9,544 nucleotides of DNA from Methanomassiliicoccales archaeon (GTDB lineage: Archaea; Thermoplasmatota; Thermoplasmata; Methanomassiliicoccales; JACIVX01): assembly GCA_024464195.1 (NCBI GenBank), contig JANHAK010000031.1:1-9544 (forward strand). Reading direction: 5' to 3'. The translations under genes and the position numbers were made by a program. Below the pieces are notes generated by a model, which made no database searches, was not told the DNA's origin, and saw only the letters and a program-made list of their open reading frames with translations. This document shows, one piece after another, positions 1 to 6,562 of the stretch (the stretch's first letter is position 1; each line of letters starts with the position of its first letter).

Positions 1-1874
1 TTGTTCCATGCATCGGCATACGCAGGAGCGAGCGATATCGCATCTCTGAACGCTTTCGCAGATCGCTCGAAATCCCCGAGAAGACGATAGCAAACACCAA
101 GATTATTTACCAATTCAGGCGTGATCTTTCCCTCCGCTACGATCTTCTCGATTTCCTCGACAGCCTCCCTGTATTTTCCAGAGGCGATCAGGAGAAGAAT
201 GCGCAGCTCACGCATAAGCGATGTTTCATTTTTTAGGAGAGAGAAATCAAGGCGCTCGAGGCGATTGACTTCAAACAAGAGAAGCGCTCGTCTAGCATCA
301 GATTCAACGGAATCGTGAAGACCTTCTAAAAGTTTAAGACACTCCTCTTTTCTCCCAAGACGATAGGTGATTGCCTCGAGGTCAAGAAGATTGAAAATAT
401 CTCCTGGCATCTCTCTGACACTCTCCTTAATAGAGACGAGCGCCTCTTCGAGTCGCCCAACATCGAGAAGTAGCTCGCCGCGCAGGCGATGCGCCTCTGG
501 CGTCAAAGGCTCGATCTTGAGACATTTTTCGATCTCAACCAATGCCTGCTCCGGGTTTCCCATCGCTCGAAGTAGGATCGCTGCCTTCAAAAATTCTCTT
601 GCAATGCCCGTCTCACTTTTCTTCTTCGGTGGAACAATCAGATCCGCCGCTGCTAGCGCCTCATCACGCTCGCTAACTGCTTCAGTAAGATTTGGATTGA
701 GATCAAGAGCAACACCAAACGATTTGGCGGCATCTTCGAAAAGACCTGCTGCTTTTTGCGCCCTCCCAAGATTTAGCCAGAGCTCCGCCTTATCACCCTC
801 GACTCTGACGACTTCTTGCCAGGCATCGACAGCTTCGCTGACCATACCGCGTTCTAATAAAAGAGAGGCGCGATTGATCAACGCCTCCAGATTCTTCGGA
901 TCATTCTTGAGCGCGAGCTCGAAGGACTGAAGCGCGTCATTCCACCGACCAAGAGCTTTGAGCACGAGACCGCGATTGTTAAGAGCTTGAGCGTGTCCGG
1001 GGTATGATTTGAGCATCGTTTCGTAAACCTTGAGAGCCTCGTCAAACATGCCGAGCTGGTAGAGTGCAGCACCTTTGTTAAGAAGTGCTGAGTGCATTCG
1101 AGGCGACAATTTCAACGCGTTATCGTACGCATTTAATTCGCCCCTAAAATTACCGAGCTTGCTGAGGATAACTCCAAGCAGATACCACGAATATGCGTCA
1201 TCTGGCTTTATCTCTATTGCTTTCCTGCACGCCTCCAATGCCTTTTCGTTCCTTCCCATTTCTGACAGAACGATTGCTTTTTTTTGCCAGGCAACGAAAT
1301 GATCCGGCTTTAATCGCAGTGCATCTTCTAAGTATCCAAGCGCTCTTTCGTAATTCCTCTGCTTGATTGCCTCTTCCGCCGCGCCGAACGTCACGTCAAA
1401 TCTCCCTATACTCGGAAGATACCTCACCCCTTCCCGCTCTAGTATGCGGCGATCGATTTCTTTGAGTAGTTTCTCAGCAATTCCAAATTTCTTTAATAAT
1501 AAGAGAAAACGCGGGCGATCTGCGTATGTAATCCCATTGGCGACTGCAAATTGTTGCGCGTCTTCGTCAAAATCTCCCAAAACAATCAGAGCAGGGCGTC
1601 TTCCCTCAAATTCAGCCTTTTCCTTAATTTTTCTGAGCCCTTCCGAAGACGCATCACCAGCTCGTTTGGAAACCATGACAAGATATTTTCCCTCCTTACC
1701 CTCGCCTTCGACGAACACAGTATCTTCAGAAGACATTGCACCAGTGATCCTGAGTTCCATGAGGGTCAGTAATTCGACCACGATATCCTTGAATTCTTCA
1801 GCAGTTAATGTCTTCAGCGCATCGGAGATTCTCGCGTCGAGTCGTTTCTCGAGGATTTCTTCCATTTCTTTCAT
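1..1874 (-). CDS. TPR-repeat protein with N-terminal degenerate Mrr-like nuclease domain (partial, 3' end beyond window)
   Basis: This reading frame is open for 624 codons from the ATG at 1874 to the window edge, so the C-terminus is missing. Residues about 160-396 form seven consecutive 34-residue TPR units (for example NYERALGYLEDALRLKPDH, with the usual G/A, Y/F, A and P positions). After a lysine-rich linker (about 411-422), helical TPR-like units resume at 423-490, and a clear unit follows at 590-623. Such repeats normally form protein-binding solenoids. Residues about 40-130 resemble the Mrr/PD-(D/E)xK fold: strand YLVMVSKR, a helix, strand PALIVLGDF, helix DEDAQQFAVANGITYAD, then FLLLLKKF. 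No acidic metal-binding set is evident. No signal peptide or membrane segment is visible, so it is probably cytosolic. The start overlaps the stop of the zinc-ribbon gene (ATGA), which suggests translational coupling. The TPR call is firm; the cellular role is unknown. Confidence 0.9.
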   Translation of the reverse strand, partial: MKEMEEILEKRLDARISDALKTLTAEEFKDIVVELLTLMELRITGAMSSEDTVFVEGEGKEGKYLVMVSKRAGDASSEGLRKIKEKAEFEGRRPALIVLGDFDEDAQQFAVANGITYADRPRFLLLLKKFGIAEKLLKEIDRRILEREGVRYLPSIGRFDVTFGAAEEAIKQRNYERALGYLEDALRLKPDHFVAWQKKAIVLSEMGRNEKALEACRKAIEIKPDDAYSWYLLGVILSKLGNFRGELNAYDNALKLSPRMHSALLNKGAALYQLGMFDEALKVYETMLKSYPGHAQALNNRGLVLKALGRWNDALQSFELALKNDPKNLEALINRASLLLERGMVSEAVDAWQEVVRVEGDKAELWLNLGRAQKAAGLFEDAAKSFGVALDLNPNLTEAVSERDEALAAADLIVPPKKKSETGIAREFLKAAILLRAMGNPEQALVEIEKCLKIEPLTPEAHRLRGELLLDVGRLEEALVSIKESVREMPGDIFNLLDLEAITYRLGRKEECLKLLEGLHDSVESDARRALLLFEVNRLERLDFSLLKNETSLMRELRILLLIASGKYREAVEEIEKIVAEGKITPELVNNLGVCYRLLGDFERSAKAFRDAISLAPAYADAWN

Positions 1875-2677
1875 TTCAATCCGCCCAAAAGCAAACGAAG
1901 TTTCTCAACTCTTCTTTCATGAAACTCCTTCGGCAATTCTCCGATGACTTTGATCGCTTCTGAATCCCTACCCAAGTCCAAGAGAATGGTGGCCTTCCAT
2001 ATCAAGATATGATGCCTCTCGTCGATAAAATCCTCGAAACTGAGGAATTGATCAAGTCTTCTGATGGCATCATCGCTTGAGCCAATGAAATGAAGAATGA
2101 TCGCCTTATTCACCTCAGTGATTTTTTTCAGAGTGGGAGAGAGCTCACCGCGCTCATAGCGCTTCACTGCATTTTCCGCCATCGCTTTTGCATAGGGAAT
2201 CGAAATTGATGGTTCAATTGGAAGTTTCATCATCTCTCTGGCTGTGAGTGCTTCAATATTGCCCAATCGGATCAAAGCACGCGCCCATGATTCGCCGGAA
2301 AAAGATAGATCTGAGGACGCATTAACAATCTGACGCAAAATGCCTCTCCGCGGCAGACGCTCGTCACCATATAATCTGAGATCGATACCGAGCATCGAGA
2401 GATATCGGTCAATGAGAATTGGCAACTGATCCTTATGACTTGACATCAGAAGCTCTCTCAACCTTGTGATCATCTCAAGACCTCTGCCAAAAGTAATGTC
2501 AGAATCTGAGAAGGGGCCAATCCTCATCGATACACTGCAAAAATGATTTAACCTCATATCCGCAGTCGGATCGAGAAGTGATGGCAAAAGAGAAAATGGG
2601 TCCTTCAGTCGCTCAAAACATGCTTTGCATAATAATACATTATCACCTGTTTTCTCACCGCAGCTGATGCACCCCAA
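1871..2677 (-). CDS. zinc-ribbon protein with helical, TPR-like C-terminal part; TTG start
   Basis: This is a 268-residue protein of unknown function. Its first 20 residues carry a four-cysteine zinc-binding pattern, CISC at 3-6 and CKAC at 17-20, like a short zinc ribbon. The rest is predominantly helical. The C-terminal part from about 190 (NKAIILHFIGSSDDAIRRL, then ILLDLGRDSEAIKVIGELP) looks like weak TPR-type helix pairs. No catalytic motif is recognised. The start is taken as TTG because an in-frame stop lies just upstream at 2690-2692, a GGTG ribosome binding site sits 5 nt before it, and the next ATG (codon 41) would remove the cysteines. The stop overlaps the ATG of the TPR protein, so the two are probably made together and may interact. 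A 62-nt gap with a promoter-like element separates it from elp3. Confidence 0.8.
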   Translation of the reverse strand: MGCISCGEKTGDNVLLCKACFERLKDPFSLLPSLLDPTADMRLNHFCSVSMRIGPFSDSDITFGRGLEMITRLRELLMSSHKDQLPILIDRYLSMLGIDLRLYGDERLPRRGILRQIVNASSDLSFSGESWARALIRLGNIEALTAREMMKLPIEPSISIPYAKAMAENAVKRYERGELSPTLKKITEVNKAIILHFIGSSDDAIRRLDQFLSFEDFIDERHHILIWKATILLDLGRDSEAIKVIGELPKEFHERRVEKLRLLLGGLK

Positions 2678-2682
2678 TAAAA

Positions 2683-2686
2683 CACC
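2683..2686 (-). promoter_or_regulatory. GGTG ribosome binding site that supports the TTG start at 2677
   Basis: On the minus strand GGTG lies 5 nt before the TTG codon. It matches the archaeal 16S rRNA 3' end (anti-SD containing CACC). It is the main reason to accept the non-ATG start, together with the in-frame stop immediately upstream. Confidence 0.6.
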
Positions 2687-2707
2687 AAATTATGTATCAG
2701 CACTATG

Positions 2708-2718
2708 AAATAAAAGTA
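2708..2718 (-). promoter_or_regulatory. possible TATA box for the zinc-ribbon/TPR gene pair
   Basis: The minus strand reads ACTTTTATTTC here, about 35 nt upstream of the TTG start, with CCAAT just upstream in the BRE position. An archaeal start site about 25 nt downstream would give a leader of roughly 10 nt, enough for the GGTG site. This would allow transcription separate from elp3. Read-through from elp3 is equally possible because no strong T-tract separates them. Confidence 0.4.
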
Positions 2719-2739
2719 TTGGTTCTTGAGCCCACATAA

Positions 2740-4344
2740 TCAGAGTTTTTTCGTCATATAGACGCCATCCCGCATGTATCCAAGTGAGGAATAGTATCGC
2801 CTGACGCCGACACCACTCGTGACCTTGATTTCTTCGCAACCTCTATCGCGCGCGATTCGCTCCGCCTCAGCAATCAGCTGTCTGCCAAACCCCCGATGCT
2901 GCCAGGACTCTCCACTTCGACCGACTGGCAACATCTGTCCAAAAACCTTTAATTCCCTCAGAGACGCGAATTTATTCAGTGGCGAATCATTGATTCTCAG
3001 CCTTGCATAGCCGATCAATGCATTCCGATCTGGAATTTCAAAGGAAATGAAATATTCGTCGCCGCCCGAAGCCCGGTATTTGATGATCTCAAGGTCTGCA
3101 TGCAATCGTTCGTTAATTTCAACGCCGAGTAATCCTACTTCTCTACATCTAATGCACCGGCAACTCGCTCCATCTTTCTTCATTTTCTCTTTGACAAGTT
3201 CCCTCAAGTGCCCCTTGTCGACCCCTGCCTCGATCAGTGGCACAGGGATATCTCTCTGAATCCTCTGGATACGGACATATGGTGGCACAATTTTTTTCAT
3301 TTGAGCGATGACCTCTACCGCCTCTTCGGTGGAATAGGGTTTGTATTTTCCATCCTTCCATAGATCGTAAAGCGGTGTCCCCTTGACCACAAGCGTCGGA
3401 TAGATCTTCAACATATCTGGTCGAAATCTTTCATCTTCGAACATCATCGAAAAACTCGCGATGTCCTTTTCTCTCGTCGAGCCAGGAAGACCGGGCATGA
3501 TATGGTAACAGACCTTGAGTCCCAGTTCCTTTGCAATGCGCGTTGCTTTCACAACCTCCGACACACCGTGTCCTCTTTTGACCGTGCTGAGGATCTCATC
3601 ATGAAGTATCTGTACGCCAAACTCAACCCTCGTCGCACCGAGATACATCGAAAATTCTGCCTTCTCTCGATCAAATGAATCTGGCCTTGTCTCGACGGTC
3701 ATTCCGATACATCGATGATCAGCCGTTTCATTGATCTCATGCGCTTCCTCGAGCGAATCACTTTTTTTCGAATTCAAGGCATCAAAGCATCCTTTAACAA
3801 ATGCTACCTGGTAATCCCTAGGGCGCGTTGTAAATGTCCCGCCCATGATGATCAGATCGATCTTATCAGTTGGATGGCCGATAGCCTCGAGCTGTGAGAT
3901 TCTGCTTCTCACCTGTCGAAATGCATCAAAATCGTTGGCAGAGGCTCTCCTCGCCGCTGGTTCCTTTCCCGTGTAGGATTGCGGAGATCCGTATTCGACT
4001 CCACCAGGGCAGTAAATACATTTGCCATGCGGACACGGTGCTGGTGAGGTCATTACAGCGACAACTGCCACGCCACTCAGAGTTCTCGTAGGCTTTCTTC
4101 GCAATAACCTCAAAACCAATGGATATTCGTCTTCGCCCGCAACTGCTAGAGTCTCTGAGTTAGGTGGTATTTCACTGAGATTGAATTGTCTCGCCAGCGC
4201 AATCTTTGCAACCTGGAGGCTCTTTCTATCCTTGATTGCACCTTCGACAATCTGCCTGATCAGGGATTCATGGTAACTCCATCGATTCTGATCGGCCTGA
4301 TTAATTCCCAAGTTGTTCTTATTATTAGAAAAGTGATTCATCAT
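2740..4344 (-). CDS. elp3: Elp3, tRNA wobble-uridine (U34) carboxymethyl-forming enzyme: radical SAM + GNAT acetyltransferase
   Basis: This is a full-length, 534-residue stand-alone archaeal Elp3. In this family the radical SAM core activates an acetyl group from acetyl-CoA and attaches it to C5 of U34 in tRNA, as the first step towards cm5U-type modifications. The radical-SAM iron-sulfur motif CPHGKCIYC gives C104, C109 and C112. MGGTFTTR and MTVETRPD are conserved core motifs. The cysteine cluster CRCIRC (395-400) fits the family's zinc site. The C-terminal GNAT domain (about 427-534) has the acetyl-CoA loop QHRGFG (482-487) and ends with the typical YYSSLGY segment. The start is an ATG 10 nt after the stop of the Sm-like gene; the preceding AGGT overlaps that stop. 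A second ATG follows directly, so the start could be one codon later. It is third in an operon behind a winged-helix regulator. Identification is firm; the modified tRNAs are not known from the sequence. Confidence 0.97.
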   Translation of the reverse strand: MMNHFSNNKNNLGINQADQNRWSYHESLIRQIVEGAIKDRKSLQVAKIALARQFNLSEIPPNSETLAVAGEDEYPLVLRLLRRKPTRTLSGVAVVAVMTSPAPCPHGKCIYCPGGVEYGSPQSYTGKEPAARRASANDFDAFRQVRSRISQLEAIGHPTDKIDLIIMGGTFTTRPRDYQVAFVKGCFDALNSKKSDSLEEAHEINETADHRCIGMTVETRPDSFDREKAEFSMYLGATRVEFGVQILHDEILSTVKRGHGVSEVVKATRIAKELGLKVCYHIMPGLPGSTREKDIASFSMMFEDERFRPDMLKIYPTLVVKGTPLYDLWKDGKYKPYSTEEAVEVIAQMKKIVPPYVRIQRIQRDIPVPLIEAGVDKGHLRELVKEKMKKDGASCRCIRCREVGLLGVEINERLHADLEIIKYRASGGDEYFISFEIPDRNALIGYARLRINDSPLNKFASLRELKVFGQMLPVGRSGESWQHRGFGRQLIAEAERIARDRGCEEIKVTSGVGVRRYYSSLGYMRDGVYMTKKL

Positions 4345-4354
4345 TTGACCGCAT

Positions 4355-4639
4355 TTACCTGAAGTAAACCTCTCTTTCCTCGCTTTCCTTTTTCTCTTCT
4401 TCTTTTTTCAACTGCAACAGATCAATCGAAAGGACTGCAACGCAGGGTATTAATCTAATTCTCCCCGCTTCTTCCCCATGAGAATCGTCCAATTCAATAC
4501 TGATCGCCGTGTCATGTCCGAATGCAACGTACCCTTTGAATTCACCAGTAGTCAATAATGGCTGCCCTTCGCCACCCCTGCTGATTACCCTGCACTTCGA
4601 ACCTTTTGTGAGATTTGGCTCGATTTCTTTGCCCGACAT
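4355..4639 (-). CDS. small Sm-like (LSm-type beta-barrel?) protein encoded between regulator and Elp3
   Basis: This is a 94-residue protein that I cannot assign to a named family. Residues about 28-55 (LLTTGEFKGYVAFGHDTAI and onward to IELDD) have the spacing of an Sm1 motif, with glycines in the turns and alternating hydrophobic strands. RIRLIPCVAVLSIDLL (about 61-76) could be the Sm2 strand pair. The tail from about 77 is highly charged, Lys/Glu-rich and probably disordered. An Sm-like barrel would suggest RNA or protein binding, which fits a neighbour acting on tRNA, but this is inferred from pattern only. The ATG directly follows the TAG of the upstream regulator and has a strong AGGAGG site inside that gene. 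Elp3 starts 10 nt after this gene ends, so all three genes are almost certainly co-transcribed. Confidence 0.8.
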   Translation of the reverse strand: MSGKEIEPNLTKGSKCRVISRGGEGQPLLTTGEFKGYVAFGHDTAISIELDDSHGEEAGRIRLIPCVAVLSIDLLQLKKEEEKKESEEREVYFR

Positions 4640-5092
4640 CTACTTCGCCTCCTCGATCAATTTTTGGAGATGGTCGACCGTTTTGCGGTAATTTTCCATT
4701 GCCATTTGTACATTTGCCTCGGTGAAGCTCCATGCCTTTCGGAGATCGCCGTATCGAATACGGTATCCCTTCTTTATCTGCCCATCACGAACAGTTTCAA
4801 CTTCTTCAATCAGATCCATCGATTTTAATTTATTGAGATGTCTGTAGACTGTTGGTTTCGTCGTTTTGAGATAAATCGCTAACTCTTCCACAAGCCAAAC
4901 ACGTTTCATATTTTTCATGAAACACTCTACAAAGAGCTTATAAGGAATTCCTTCCGCTGAGTTTGCCCTTTTCTTCCTAGGATCGAAGTTCATTGGCAAA
5001 TAACCTATTTGCTTGAGGAATTCTATGGCAACTTCATCGATATCATTTATGGGCGTTAATGGTGTATTGCTTACGACGTTGAGCTGGAACAT
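4640..5092 (-). CDS. winged helix-turn-helix transcriptional regulator, first gene of the elp3 operon
   Basis: This is a 150-residue DNA-binding protein. Residues about 64-114 form a winged HTH: helix WLVEELAIYLKTT, recognition helix KPTVYRHLNKLKSMDLI, then a basic wing around RDGQIKKGYRIRYG. This resembles ArsR/TrmB-like archaeal regulators. The N-terminal 50 residues are not recognised; they contain a basic RKKRA stretch. The C-terminal helix (about 124-150) could pair in a dimer. No metal- or sugar-binding residues stand out, so the signal it senses is unknown. It is transcribed away from the ABC transporter and is immediately followed by the Sm-like gene with no spacer, suggesting it regulates its own operon. 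There is no clear ribosome binding site before the ATG. With a TATA-like element about 30 nt upstream, the mRNA may be leaderless. Confidence 0.88.
   Translation of the reverse strand: MFQLNVVSNTPLTPINDIDEVAIEFLKQIGYLPMNFDPRKKRANSAEGIPYKLFVECFMKNMKRVWLVEELAIYLKTTKPTVYRHLNKLKSMDLIEEVETVRDGQIKKGYRIRYGDLRKAWSFTEANVQMAMENYRKTVDHLQKLIEEAK
4648..4653 (-). promoter_or_regulatory. AGGAGG ribosome binding site for the Sm-like gene, inside the regulator coding sequence
   Basis: AGGAGG on the minus strand lies 8 nt before the ATG at 4639 and within the last codons of the regulator gene. It supports this ATG as the true start and translation from a shared message. Confidence 0.7.
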
Positions 5093-5119
5093 AGTATCGC
5101 ATAACTCGAGATTATTAAA

Positions 5120-5130
5120 GCTTATTAATT
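5120..5130 (-). promoter_or_regulatory. proximal TATA-like element for the regulator/elp3 operon
   Basis: The minus strand reads AATTAATAAG here, preceded by a purine-rich GAAAGAAAAAA in the BRE position. It lies about 30-35 nt before the ATG at 5092. With the usual 25-nt spacing, transcription would begin at or just before the start codon. That fits the lack of a ribosome binding site and suggests a leaderless mRNA. Confidence 0.45.
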
Positions 5131-5386
5131 TTTTTCTTTCGATAGCGTGATTCTTTTTTAAAACGCTCTCAAAAATCTAGTACCGCGCCTTTTATAAATG
5201 AAAAATCTGAAATAACATAAACATCACGATCCTAGTTTCAATTAAGATTGAGTAACTTGGCCATTCAAAGGTAAAATACCAACATTATAGCAACCGACGA
5301 TCTTTCGAGATAGGACTGTCGAATACCATTATGTAGAATTGCGAAGAAAAAAATGTACAAATAGGCCAATTTTTATCCTTCTAGGG
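5129..5386. other. A/T-rich intergenic DNA without a gene
   Basis: This is the core of the 339-nt divergent spacer. ATGs at 5198, 5331 and 5354 are followed by stops within a few codons, so no coding region is present. I see no tRNA-like fold or long repeat. ATCT-TTCG-AGAT at 5300-5311 is a 4-bp stem with a TTCG loop, too short to call. The region probably holds operators for the two divergent units, but none is identifiable by eye. Confidence 0.6.
5191..5198. promoter_or_regulatory. near-consensus TATA box TTTATAAA in the divergent intergenic region
   Basis: TTTATAAA is self-complementary, so its direction is undecided. On the minus strand it could give the regulator operon a leader of about 70 nt as a distal promoter. 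On the plus strand I see no gene for it to drive other than a longer transcript reaching the binding-protein gene at 5432. Neither side has a convincing purine-rich BRE. Confidence 0.35.
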
Positions 5387-5400
5387 GGAAACCATTTATA
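5387..5400 (+). promoter_or_regulatory. BRE/TATA promoter of the ABC transporter operon
   Basis: GGAAACC (5387-5393) is a good BRE and is followed directly by ATTTATA (5394-5400). The start codon at 5432 is about 32-38 nt downstream. An initiation site near 5422 would place the ribosome binding site at the very 5' end of the message. Confidence 0.6.
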
Positions 5401-5422
5401 GATCCGTTAAACTATTGAAATC

Positions 5423-5427
5423 GGTGA
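5423..5427 (+). promoter_or_regulatory. GGTGA ribosome binding site of the binding-protein gene
   Basis: GGTGA is fully complementary to the archaeal anti-SD (UCACC) and lies 4 nt before the ATG at 5432. It fixes this ATG as the start and keeps the N-terminal membrane segment in the protein. Confidence 0.7.
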
Positions 5428-5431
5428 ACTT

Positions 5432-6517
5432 ATGAAGCGATCGGCAATCTATGCAATTGTTATTGCGATTATTGCAGTTCTCGCCGTTGTATCCGTGGCT
5501 GTTTTGTACAAACCTGCCGCGGAAGAAAAGGTCGTGTATTGGAGTGCCATCGCACCAGCGAACCAGCGTGCTGCGCTGCAGACAAACACCGTTCAAGGAG
5601 CTGTCAGCTGGGAACCATATGTTTCGGACTCCTTAGTTGATGGTACCGCCACCGTTATCGCCTGGTCTAACGATATTTGGCCACATCATCCATGCTGCGT
5701 CATCGCAGTGAAGAAGAGTTTTGCTGATTCAGAAGCTGCAAAGAATAATGATCTCGTTGCAAGGGTTATCAGAGCGCACATCGAAGCGACAAACTGGATC
5801 ATCGAAACGATTGAAAATGGCGGTGATAATTACACAAAACTTTTGGAGATCGGTGCAGAATTCAGTAATAGAAATACAACAGTTGTCGAGTCGGCAATTG
5901 AGCATATCGAATTCAATTATGAGATTACAGAGCCAGTGAAGAAATGGTTTGAAAATTATACTTCAATGTTCGCTGACCTAGGACAAATCACTTCCCTTGG
6001 CGAATTCCCGAACGTGACAGCTTTTGTCAATTCGGTCGTCAACACAAGTTATTTAGAGAGGGCAATGACGGTTGAGCCTAGCGATACAATTCTCGGCACC
6101 GTGAAACTAGGATATCTGATGGGCGATCTTCATCAATTTGCGAGAGTTGTCGCGATGAACGAAACGCTATGGGGCGGAAAGACGCTCTTTGAAAAGTATG
6201 GTGTCGAGATTCAATCACCTCTGCCTTATGCAAACGGTGCATTCCTGATGGACGGTTTTGCTCGAAATGAAATCGATATGGGTTATCTCGGAAGCCCACC
6301 AGCACTGTTGAAGCGCATCAACGCAAACATCCAGATTGAAATCGTTTCCCTGGTCAACAGCGGTGGTTCGGCGATTATTGCAAAAGCTGGTATCGCGAAC
6401 TTTAACGAGTTGAACGGCCAAACGATCGCAACACCAGGACCCGGTTCGATTCAGCATCTATTGTTAATGTACTACGCAAACGAGCACGGGTACAAACTAA
6501 AGCTCAAGGGAACGTAG
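5432..6517 (+). CDS. ABC substrate-binding protein (NrtA/SsuA/TauA, NMT1-like type) with circularly permuted halves
   Basis: This 361-residue protein should capture the substrate outside the cell for the permease and ATPase encoded downstream. Residues about 5-26 form a hydrophobic signal or anchor (AIYAIVIAIIAVLAVVSVAV) without a lipobox cysteine. Residues 34-215 correspond to the usual second half of the family: APANQRAALQTNTVQGAVSW (41-60), EPYVSD, then DIWPHHPCCVIAVKK (81-95) and a helical tail with RAHIEATNWI. Residues 222-361 correspond to the usual first half: KLGYLMGDLHQFARVVAMN (225-243), the GYLGSPPALLK loop, FNELNGQTIATPGPGSIQ (324-341), ending at YKLKLKGT. That end is where the alignment would normally continue into the segment found at residue 34. 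Both halves are complete once, and total length is normal for the family. The substrate class cannot be read from the sequence. Family membership is strong; the permutation is an inference from remembered family order. Confidence 0.9.
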   Translation: MKRSAIYAIVIAIIAVLAVVSVAVLYKPAAEEKVVYWSAIAPANQRAALQTNTVQGAVSWEPYVSDSLVDGTATVIAWSNDIWPHHPCCVIAVKKSFADSEAAKNNDLVARVIRAHIEATNWIIETIENGGDNYTKLLEIGAEFSNRNTTVVESAIEHIEFNYEITEPVKKWFENYTSMFADLGQITSLGEFPNVTAFVNSVVNTSYLERAMTVEPSDTILGTVKLGYLMGDLHQFARVVAMNETLWGGKTLFEKYGVEIQSPLPYANGAFLMDGFARNEIDMGYLGSPPALLKRINANIQIEIVSLVNSGGSAIIAKAGIANFNELNGQTIATPGPGSIQHLLLMYYANEHGYKLKLKGT

Positions 6518-6560
6518 CATCCCTACAAACCTTTTTCTTTTTTAATTCAATAAGGGATGC
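6517..6560 (+). repeat. 8-bp perfect inverted repeat around a T-rich loop, between binding-protein and permease genes
   Basis: The arms GCATCCCT (6517-6524) and AGGGATGC (6553-6560) pair perfectly across a 28-nt loop. The left arm begins at the last base of the binding-protein stop codon. The right arm contains the AGGG ribosome binding site and the first in-frame ATG of the permease. In RNA the hairpin could hide that site or protect the upstream message, which would favour the binding protein over the permease as is common in ABC operons. The long loop makes its stability uncertain. Confidence 0.5.
6530..6543 (+). terminator. T-rich tract, possible partial terminator after the binding-protein gene
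   Basis: CCTTTTTCTTTTTT lies 13 nt after the binding-protein stop. T-runs are the main archaeal termination signal. Because the permease begins 20 nt further on and no promoter fits in between, only partial termination makes sense, giving more binding-protein message than permease message. Confidence 0.4.
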
Positions 6561-6562
6561 AG

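Noticed and set aside
367..1947. Several plus-strand open frames of 75-194 codons
   Set aside because: They lie opposite the continuous 624-codon TPR frame and the zinc-ribbon gene, are rich in Ser/Arg as expected of antisense frames, and match no family I recognise.
5300..5311. ATCT-TTCG-AGAT hairpin as an RNA element
   Set aside because: The stem is only 4 bp and it lies upstream of the likely transcription start of the plus-strand operon; chance is sufficient.
5432..6517. Binding protein as two complete tandem binding domains, or as a pseudogene
   Set aside because: Each half occurs only once, total length is that of a single domain, the frame is intact and the ribosome binding site is good. 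No missing half is found in the 45 nt after the stop.
6557..6562. ATG at 6557 as the permease start
   Set aside because: The AGGG ribosome binding site directly touches this ATG; the ATG at 6563 has a normal 6-nt spacing. The difference is only two residues.
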